A stretch of 64,000 nt of DNA from Phycisphaerae bacterium (GTDB taxonomy: Bacteria > Planctomycetota > Phycisphaerae > Sedimentisphaerales > Anaerobacaceae): contig JAUXAB010000011.1 of NCBI GenBank assembly GCA_030615025.1, positions 1 through 64,000 on the forward strand. The letters are read 5' to 3'. Each line of letters starts with the position of its first letter. The stretch's first letter is position 1. Position numbers and translations under genes: made by a program. The notes beneath the pieces are model-generated. The model did not search any database. It was not told the DNA's origin and saw only the letters and a program-made list of their open reading frames with translations. This document shows positions 9,299-17,400 of this stretch, piece by piece.

Positions 9299-11848
9299 AT
9301 GGTGACAAGACGACGACAGACAAGATGTGTTTTCTTTATCATCCTGTGCGGAACACTTATAGCTGTTCTCGTTCCAGGTCTGGCCAGTGAGGCGAAAAAT
9401 GTAAGACCACTAAGGCTACTCGAGCAGTTCCTCACCGGTCCGATGGCGTGCGTGGATGAAATCATCTTTGCCTGCCGTCAGTTGAACTATGACCCTCACT
9501 GGTATGCCAATTTCGGATACTACGCGGACAGCGCAGAGCGAAAGGCGTACCGGGCCATGGGAAGGTTGTGCAAGCTGAATCTCAGGACCGGCCAAGTTAC
9601 TGTGTTGCTGGATGACTCAGAAGGCACAGTCCGCGACCCGCAGGTACACTACGACGGCAGTAAAATCTTATTCTCCTACCGCAAGGGCGGTACGGAAAAC
9701 TTCCATCTTTACGAAATCAATGCCGACGGCAGCGGGCTGAAGCAGCTTACCGACGGACCGTATGATGACATCGAGCCAACATACCTGCCGGACGGTGCTA
9801 TCGTGTTTTGCTCCAACCGCTGTCATCGCTGGGTGGGCTGCTGGCTTACGCACGTGGCCATACTGTACCGATGTGACGCCAATGGAAATAACATCCGCCC
9901 GATATCCAGCAACAGCGAGCAGGAAAATACGCCATGGCCACTTCCGGACGGCCGTGTGCTGTACCAGCGCTGGGAGTATGTTGACCGCAGCCAGGTCCAC
10001 TATCACCACCTGTGGACGGTCAATCCCGACGGCACCGGGCAAATGGTTTACTACGGCAATCTCCATCCCGGCACCGTAATGATTGATGCCAAGCCGATCC
10101 CCAATACAGAGAAGGTGGCAGCGGTGTTTTCCCCCGGACATGGTCGCCGGGAGCACAACGGCCATATCACTATCGTTACGCCCAAGGCTGGGCCCGATGA
10201 AAAAGCATCGGCTCGACTCGTTACCAAAGGATCCAATTACCGCGACCCGTACCCGTTTTCAGAGGATTGCTTCCTGGTGGCCCAGGGTCCCAAGCTGCTG
10301 GTAATGAACGGGCGCGGGGAAACCAACGAAATTTACCAACTGCCGCCGGAACTTATCCAGGCCGGCGTGCAATGCCATGAACCCCGCCCACTGCGACCGA
10401 GACCACGTGAGCGAATAATCCCGCCTCGGGTGGACCTGACGAAAGCGACAGGCCGACTGGTTTTGATGGATGTTTATAATGGCCGGCGGATGGAGGGCGT
10501 CAAGCGCGGTGATATCAAAAAACTACTTGTGCTTGAAACTCTTCCTGCGCCAATTCATTACACCGGCGGCATGGAACCAGTTAGCCATGGCGGCACGTTC
10601 ATGCTCGAGCGAATTCTCGGGACGGTACCCATTGAGCCGGACGGCTCGGCTTACATGGAAGTGCCGGCGATGCGAAGCCTATTTTTCGTGGCAATGGATG
10701 AAAACAACAACTCGGTCAAACGGATGCAGAGCTTTCTGATGGTCTCCCCGGGCGAGACGACTGGTTGCGTCGGCTGCCACGAGCAGCGTACAAGGACACC
10801 GGTGAACAGGGGCCAGAACACGCTTCAGGCCGTCAGACGCCCACCCAGCAAGATCACGCCCATTCGGGGTATCCCGGAGGTGTTCGATTTTCCGCGGGAT
10901 ATCCAGCCCATCCTCGACAAGCACTGCCTCAGGTGCCACGGATACGAAGCGACCGAAGATGACGGCCCCCGGGCCGGCAACGTGCTCCTCAGCGGCGACC
11001 GTGGGCCGCTTTATTCCCACAGCTACTACACGCTGACCGTCCGACGTCAGTTCGCCGACGGGCGCAACCAGCCAAAGAGCAATCTTCCCCCAAGGTCCAT
11101 CGGCAGCAGTGCCAGTTCGCTGATGAAGAAACTTGACGGCAGTCATTACTCTGTCAAGGCCACGCCGCACGAACAGGATATGATTCGTTATTGGATTGAG
11201 GCCGGGGCGCCCTATCCCGGTACGTACGCTGCGCTGGGCTGCGGAATGATCGGTGGATACGGCGAGAATAAACAGGACCAGTCCGACCACCAGTGGCCCA
11301 GCACGATCGCGGCGGCCGAGGCCATCAAGAGCCGCTGCGCTCACTGCCACGACCGGTTCCTGCCGTTACCTTTGGCGATGTCCGACAACCGCAACGTGCC
11401 GCCGTGGCATGGTCAGCCGGGGTATGTACCGCGACACCTGATGTTTAATCTCACCCGGCCGGGAAAGTCATTGATTCTGCTGGCGCCGTTGTCGAGCGAA
11501 GCGGGCGGATATGGCCTGTGCAGGCCAAAAGGCAAGGCGGCTGAGCCCAACGAGCCTCTGCCGGTCTTCGCCGACACCAACGACCCCGACTACCAGAAAA
11601 TCCTGGCCCTCTGCAGCGCCGGCAAGAAGCATCTTGAGCATATCAAGCGGTTCGACATGCCGGACTTCCGTCCTCGGCAATCGTATGTCCGCGAGATGAT
11701 AAGGTATGGGATTCTCCCGAAGGACCTTGCCGCGGACACTACTCTGCGAAGCACGAGTGCCGACATCGATGTTTACGCGACCGACCGGGCGTACTGGCGG
11801 TCGCTGTGGTATCAGCCAGTCACCCAGACAGGTTCGCAAAGCAATTAG
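9299..11848 (+). CDS. PD40 beta-propeller / triheme cytochrome c protein, HzsA-related
   Basis: 849 residues from ATG 9299; an in-frame TTG at 9269 lies inside the inverted repeat. The N-terminus has a basic-hydrophobic signal (TRCVFFIILCGTLIAVLV). Residues about 40-350 hold TolB/PD40-type propeller blades, e.g. DGSKILFSYR, INADGSGLKQLTDG and LPDGAIVFCSNR. Three CxxCH haem c sites follow, at about residues 490 (CVGCH), 543 (CLRCH) and 680 (CAHCH). This layout matches the planctomycete family related to the alpha subunit of hydrazine synthase, where the propeller precedes covalent haems. It is periplasmic and probably redox active or electron transferring. There is no sign of the other hydrazine synthase subunits, so an anammox role is not supported. 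Confidence 0.8.
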   Translation: MVTRRRQTRCVFFIILCGTLIAVLVPGLASEAKNVRPLRLLEQFLTGPMACVDEIIFACRQLNYDPHWYANFGYYADSAERKAYRAMGRLCKLNLRTGQVTVLLDDSEGTVRDPQVHYDGSKILFSYRKGGTENFHLYEINADGSGLKQLTDGPYDDIEPTYLPDGAIVFCSNRCHRWVGCWLTHVAILYRCDANGNNIRPISSNSEQENTPWPLPDGRVLYQRWEYVDRSQVHYHHLWTVNPDGTGQMVYYGNLHPGTVMIDAKPIPNTEKVAAVFSPGHGRREHNGHITIVTPKAGPDEKASARLVTKGSNYRDPYPFSEDCFLVAQGPKLLVMNGRGETNEIYQLPPELIQAGVQCHEPRPLRPRPRERIIPPRVDLTKATGRLVLMDVYNGRRMEGVKRGDIKKLLVLETLPAPIHYTGGMEPVSHGGTFMLERILGTVPIEPDGSAYMEVPAMRSLFFVAMDENNNSVKRMQSFLMVSPGETTGCVGCHEQRTRTPVNRGQNTLQAVRRPPSKITPIRGIPEVFDFPRDIQPILDKHCLRCHGYEATEDDGPRAGNVLLSGDRGPLYSHSYYTLTVRRQFADGRNQPKSNLPPRSIGSSASSLMKKLDGSHYSVKATPHEQDMIRYWIEAGAPYPGTYAALGCGMIGGYGENKQDQSDHQWPSTIAAAEAIKSRCAHCHDRFLPLPLAMSDNRNVPPWHGQPGYVPRHLMFNLTRPGKSLILLAPLSSEAGGYGLCRPKGKAAEPNEPLPVFADTNDPDYQKILALCSAGKKHLEHIKRFDMPDFRPRQSYVREMIRYGILPKDLAADTTLRSTSADIDVYATDRAYWRSLWYQPVTQTGSQSN

Positions 11849-11939
11849 AAAGGAGCTCTCGATAACAAAACAACGGATGAACAAGGTAAAGGTATCTGAC
11901 GTTTCGCCGCACATGTGAATTAAGATGCAAGGTCCAACT

Positions 11940-13082
11940 ATGACGAACCTGGTTCTATTTGAAAACTTGTGTCCAGATTATCAACCAAGACCGGCTCCAT
12001 ATTTCAATCCTGATACAATTATAATAACTAAGGGCAGCTTTCAAACCAAAGACCAGCGCAACATAGTAGAAGCAATTTGTGGCATATATCCAAAAGCCCA
12101 GATTATTGAAAAATTAGACCTGCCGCACAATCGTGTCGAGCTTGATTGTTCAGACCCTCTGGAACTTCATTATCAGGGTAAAAAGACGCTGGTTTTTGGG
12201 ACACATAAAAGTGCCCTCCGCTACAGCGATGAAGACAGCAATAGTTGTCCGAACTATTGGCATTTCTCGCCTTATGGGTTCTGTCCATACGATTGTCAGT
12301 ACTGCTATCTGGCTGGCACACCCGGCGTAAAATATTCACCGACAGTAAAAATCTTTTTAAATTTACTGGAAATGCTGGACCAGATTTCCGGAGCAGCTTC
12401 ACAGCTTACTGAACCTACAGCTTTCTATTTAGGCAAACTTCAGGACGGTTTGGCCCTTGAGCCTATGACCGGCTATTCCCGGATAATGACGCCTTTTTTC
12501 GCTCGGGAAAAGCACGCCCGGCTAATTTTGTTAACAAAAAGCGCCAATGTGGGAAATCTCCTTTACCTTGACCATCGAGGGCACACCATTCTTTCATGGA
12601 GTTTGAACCCTCCTGAAATTGCCTCTACTTTTGAGCTGGGTGTAGCTTCAACGGAGGAAAGGGTCAGAGCTTTGCAAAAGTGTGCTGAGGCGGGTTACCC
12701 AGCGCGTGCTGTGATTATGCCGATTATTCCTATCGAAGGGTGGCAAAATATATACACGAGATTTTTGAAGAACCTTCTGCAATCAGTTCCACTTGACCGT
12801 ATCACGCTTGGCCAGATTTGCAGTTATTCAGGTGCACTGAAACTTACCGAACGCAAATTAGGCAGGGACAACCCAATATCAAAACAGCTCGAAAAAGTAA
12901 AATCCAATGATGGCCGGATTCGATTTCCCCCCGAACTAAGAATAAAAGTTTATCGCCATCTAATTGATACAATCAATGAACTCCAACCTCAGTTACATAT
13001 TGGCTTATGCATGGAGGAGTCCCGAACATTCGAGGCCTTGAATATGGAAGGCGCTATCGGCCACTGTAATTGTGTGCTTTAA
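11940..13082 (+). CDS. Spore photoproduct lyase-like radical SAM protein
   Basis: 380 residues. I choose ATG 11940 (AAGGT 5 bases upstream) over ATG 11925. The [4Fe-4S] motif C115-PYD-C119-QY-C122 sits in SPYGFCPYDCQYCYLAG, the arrangement of the SPL/SplB-like radical SAM group, and the N-terminal CPNYWHFSPYGF context agrees. Spore photoproduct lyase repairs UV-induced thymine dimers in Bacillus spores; non-sporulating bacteria carry relatives of unknown substrate. The protein ends in GHCNCVL, whose Cys pair could be the second catalytic cysteine seen in SPL, but that is a guess. It is the last ordinary chromosomal gene before the integration hot spot. Confidence 0.75.
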   Translation: MTNLVLFENLCPDYQPRPAPYFNPDTIIITKGSFQTKDQRNIVEAICGIYPKAQIIEKLDLPHNRVELDCSDPLELHYQGKKTLVFGTHKSALRYSDEDSNSCPNYWHFSPYGFCPYDCQYCYLAGTPGVKYSPTVKIFLNLLEMLDQISGAASQLTEPTAFYLGKLQDGLALEPMTGYSRIMTPFFAREKHARLILLTKSANVGNLLYLDHRGHTILSWSLNPPEIASTFELGVASTEERVRALQKCAEAGYPARAVIMPIIPIEGWQNIYTRFLKNLLQSVPLDRITLGQICSYSGALKLTERKLGRDNPISKQLEKVKSNDGRIRFPPELRIKVYRHLIDTINELQPQLHIGLCMEESRTFEALNMEGAIGHCNCVL

Positions 13083-13106
13083 TATACCTATGAAATGCCT
13101 TATGGG

Positions 13107-13296
13107 CATTGAACTGGAGGCGGGGGGATTCCGGCCTTCGGCATAGAACCCAAATTTGCTATGCAAATTTCCATAGGGGCTCTGCCCCTCTGGCGTCACT
13201 CGCGGTGCTCGCTCCTGTCACCTCGAAGACCTGGGAAAATCCTTTTCCCAGACCCTTTTGGGGTTCGAATCCCCCGGCCACGGGAAGCAGCACTAA
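13107..13296. repeat. Mosaic of tRNA 3'-end-like fragments and hairpins
   Basis: At 13,113 ggaggcggggggattc repeats the start of the att-like repeat at 13,298. On the plus strand near 13,255-13,280 ggggttcgaatccccc followed by ggcca looks like a T-arm plus acceptor end. Between them lie gctatgcaaatttccatag and the perfect hairpin ctgggaaaa-tcc-ttttcccag (13,231-13,251). None of this folds into a complete tRNA. It looks like debris of repeated integrations. Confidence 0.55.
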
Positions 13297-13297
13297 T

Positions 13298-13471
13298 GGA
13301 GGCGGGGGGATTCGAACCCCCGTCGGGTCGTTTTTCTAAGTCCTTATGTAAGCTCGATTTAAGTTTTAACTCCTTTTTATACAAGAGCTTAAATTATTCT
13401 CAGGTTTAATCACGTTTAATCACGTTTCACCACGTTTGGGCACCCCGGATACTCCCGTATTACTCCCGCGA
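13298..13471 (-). repeat. Att-like direct repeat, copy 1 (tRNA/tmRNA 3' end plus arm-type sites)
   Basis: The minus strand ends in gggggttcgaatccccc followed by cgcctcca, a T-arm and acceptor 3' strand. A second conserved block contains 10-base direct repeats gtttaatcac, gtttaatcac, gtttcaccac. The whole 174 bases align without gaps to 21,852-22,025, both ends nearly identical and the middle diverged. This fits an attachment site left by a tyrosine-recombinase element inserted at the 3' end of a tRNA-Ser-like or tmRNA gene. The intact RNA gene is not in the window. Confidence 0.7.
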
Positions 13472-13948
13472 TGTCACCTCAGTTCCGAGTCCGAGTTTTG
13501 CCCTTCCATGGAAAGGCCTTCTTTTCAGCCACTTCTGTACAGCCCTTTCATCAAACCTCACGACACCGCCTGCGAAAGGCGCCAGCTCGGGATAATCTGG
13601 TTTGCAGTCACCACCGAGATCATTAAATGACATTGGATTTTCCATCACACTTTCATAGAATGGAGCCTCCGCCGACTTTCTCTCCACCTCAAGATCGGTC
13701 TCTCGCTCATCCATCAGAATAGCCGTAACCATCTGTGCGCTCGGATCCAGCCGCTTTTGTCTTTCAGTTACGCTGAGGTAGCTTGTTCCCTCCCTGTCAA
13801 GTAGGCTGCGGACTTCCTCATATGCCTCCTTTGAGTACCCGTTGTAGTTGGGGTCAGATCTCGACAGGCCGTGTCTTCTGTCACAGATGGCCGATATTGA
13901 ATGGCCGTGGAGTCCTTTTAGCCCAATCTTGTTAAGAGGTCTTTTCAA
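13460..13948 (-). pseudogene. Deletion-fused relic of a small-module protein and an excisionase-like HTH
   Basis: A 162-residue open frame whose parts match two neighbouring genes at the other att copy. Its N-terminal part (DPNYNGYSKEAYEEVRSLL) matches the 245-residue protein at 22257-22994 (DPPYNGFSSEAYEEVWSLL). Its C-terminal part (GGVVRFDERAVQKWLKRR) matches the excisionase-like protein at 21974-22228 (GGVLRFEEGKVRGWLKQR). The HTH half itself is missing. The simplest reading is an internal deletion joining two adjacent genes in a decayed element copy. It could still be translated. Confidence 0.7.
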
Positions 13949-14495
13949 GAAAATTTAGGAATCCTCGTTTTTGGCCGAAAACCGACGAATATTTTTTCAA
14001 AACCCCGTAGATGGAGCTATACGTGCGGTTGTTTGTCCGGGTGCGGGCAGGATCAGTGGCATCCGGCTGTAAAAGGGGGGCTTTTCCTTGTCTTTGCCGA
14101 TTTTTTTCGCCCGGAGTGCCACACCGTTGTCACAGGTAGGGAAAAACCCTGGCAAATAATCCGACAAATCATACCTAATACAGTTTCCGGCACGCGTGGC
14201 ATTGAATCTCATGACATACACCAAGCGATCTGCGGATAGCATGACCGGAGGAACAAAAGAAAGAATACAAAAATCTATTCTTACGTTGACGGGAGGTAAG
14301 AGCGACGCTGAAAAGGATTTCTATCATACCTTTGGTTCCGTACGGACCGGGTGCGACCTGATTACAACGTTGCGAGACCGTTTTTTTCACCACGAAGAGA
14401 TAGCACGTTTCGCCGGTATCCGCGGCGACTCTGGCTTTTTCAAAGTGTTGCCAAAGAACAGATTTTTCAAACTCTATTAGGTGAAAGGATTTGCC
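13949..14495. other. Region between relic and RHS gene
   Basis: Short overlapping frames exist on both strands (13997-14242 minus, 14196-14480 plus) but none has a good ribosome site or a recognisable domain. It should contain the promoter of the RHS gene. Otherwise I see nothing. Confidence 0.5.
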
Positions 14496-17400
14496 ATGAT
14501 TACTCGAGGAACAATTCTAATTGCTGTCGTCGTTCTGTCATTTTGCACTTCATCTATTTCAAGTAATCCTTATTGGTGGCCTGACCTGAACAGCGATGAC
14601 TTGGTTAGTTTTGTTGATTTTGCCAAGTTTGCTAACAACTGGCAACAGTCCGGCAGTGGCCTTGAGGGCGATTTCGACAACAGCGAAACCGTCAATGCAA
14701 GTGATCTCACCTACATAGCCCGCTATTGGCTGGCTGACGTGAACTGCCTGGAATCTTATGAGGATTTGCTACCGTATCTGACTTCATTTGAAAGTTACCA
14801 GGAGTTTGACCTTGGTGATATTGATTACCAAAATGGCTGGCAGGTTCACCGCGGTTTGGCGGATGTGAACGACGAAGGAAGCTACCAATATGTTTACATC
14901 CATCCGAACTCAGCAGTTAGTAAGATATTTGACGACACCGGCAGTGACCATACATATATAAGATGTCAAATTTATCCTGGAGATGGAGCCAAAGTACAAG
15001 TTTTCAATGATGCGAATATAGTTGCTGCGGTAGAATTCAATGCCGACACTCATATACACGTGTTAGACGGCAGCAGTTTCCTCGATACCGGGGTTTCCTG
15101 GAGTTCTGGTTACTTTGAGTTGAAACTTGTAATGGACTACGATTCTGACGACTATGATGTGTTATGGAATGCTAGTTCCGTATTGACCAGCAACGCTGCT
15201 TTCGGAATCGCCTGTGATACCCTGACGGAGGTGGAGTTCCAAACCAGCAGCTCCGATTGGGTGAAGTTAGACAGATTATCAATAACAGATGAGAGTAGCG
15301 ATGGCAGCGAAACGAATTGGTCTATTACCGAACCAGGCGGAGGTGGAGACGACAAGTTAGAAGGCAGAGTACCATTAAAAGGTCACATCTGGTGGCATGA
15401 ATTGGGCAAATATGAGATCAAGTTTTGTCCAGATGCCCTTGATGATAGTGATCCGGCCAACTGGTTTACCACTTATGTTGGCTGGAACCCTGTGGAAAGC
15501 GGTGAAGTTGTTGGGTACTGGGATACGAGTTTGATGCCGAATGGGTACTACCATTTAGGAATAATCGTGTACGATGACACCGGCAGTAGTTCCCTGGGAT
15601 TACAGAAGCTAATGAGCGGTCCAGCACTCAAGACATTCGTCATAGCCAGTGACTTGAAATGCAATACCTTCCATTACGAAGAGAAACCTGATATTTCAGT
15701 GCCCTGGCCGGGTGAATTCCCGTTCGAGTTCAGGCGTACATATAATAATAACCGCCGATTCTATAGCAAGCCCGTACGTAATGGCTGGACATGCAATGAC
15801 CAAATTACTCTTGCCGAAGACTCAGATCATTGGTATGAACAGGAACTTGGTTTCCCAACGCGTGACGGTTCCTACCTGGCTTATGGACAGATTTGGGTTA
15901 CTTATCCTGATGGCTCAAAACAATTGTTCCTGCATGATCCACCCGGCACCACCAATGAGACCACAACCATTTATAGACCCTACCCCGAGAATAGCTCCAC
16001 CGATTATATTGAAAGGACGAGTTACTTTGATTGGGAGTGGGGCATTATAGAAGGGGTCGAATATAAACTCAAGAAGCGTGACGGCACCGTTCTGTCATTT
16101 AAGTACATTTCGTTGGGGTTGGAACCAGATGACCCTTGGTTGGTTTTTGGTACGCTGTTCGGCACAATCACGACCACATTGCAGAGCAAGACCGATAGGC
16201 TTGATAATGAACTCACCTATAATTGGTACGGCACACAAGCCGTTACAAGAATATCTGATGGCACAAGGAAAATTGAACTGGATATTTCCGGTGGTTACTA
16301 TACCCAAGCCCAACTCAAGGTCGGCAGCCAGGTGTACCGGACGGTTGAATACGATTGGAACAGCAGTAACAAAACTTTCAAAGTAACCAAAACAGGCTAT
16401 GGTGTTGATCCAAACGGAGTTTATGATGGTGGCACCCTGAAAGAATATGTTACTCAATATCGCTATGATGACGGGATGAATCTCATAAAACTTGTATATG
16501 ACGACGATATTGCCAATCCGTCAATTGAGATTGAGTATGATGATTATGGAAGAGTTGTACTCCGGAAGGATTACGTTGACCCTAACAACTATCTTGGAAC
16601 GTCCTATGAATATATTTTCTATCATCCGGACCCGAACAACGAGTACGTCTCAAATCTAACAACAGTGGCCACAACACAACACCAAGAGGTTGTGATAATT
16701 CAAGACAAAAGGGGTAATGTGCTCGAGCAGGATACAGTCACCGACGACGGCTCAGCAGTTACTGATGTTAATGTTTTTTACAACGACACCTATCAAAATC
16801 CGTTGAAACCAACCGATGTGAATGAGTTCTTTGATGGAATGATAAGAAGAACTTGGAATGATTACAGCAGCTACGGCGATTTAAATGAACAGCGGGTCTA
16901 TGTTGACGACAGCAACTATATTGCAACAGAATTCGAGTACCATCCAGATTTACCACTGGAAACAAGGCGAACAAGCTGGCAGGATGTAAACAAGACCGGT
17001 GCGATTGTTGATAAATTCTCTATTTACGGCGACGCTGACGGTACGGAAAATGAGTACGGCGTGTATCTTGTGAAAGAAAAGGTCCTGCTGTCTCAGGAGC
17101 CGAACGTATGGGCTGAGACAGGGTACGAATATCATGACAATGGTCTTGTTGAGAAGAGAACCGATCCAAACGGCTTTATTGTTTCTTATGAATATGATGG
17201 TAACGATTATAAGAAACTTCTGAAAATGGGGACTTCCGGTTCCTTGGAGCCGGTTGGCAGATTCTATTACGACGCTATAGGGCAATTGTGGATAGAAGCC
17301 AATCATCTCGGCGGTGTAGTACTGAATGACTATGACGATTTTGGCAGATTATGGAAAGTCAGAAAATATGAAGACGCCAACGCGATGAGTATACCCGATG

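Noticed and set aside
9299-11848. Hydrazine synthase subunit and anammox lifestyle
   Set aside because: Only the HzsA-related PD40/cytochrome layout is shared; other subunits and anammox genes are absent.
13298-13471. A complete tRNA or tmRNA gene
   Set aside because: Only the T-arm and acceptor 3' strand are present; no 5' acceptor strand or anticodon arm could be found nearby, in either repeat copy.
14196-14480. A 94-codon plus-strand gene before the RHS gene
   Set aside because: No ribosome site, no recognisable domain, and it overlaps other equally weak frames.
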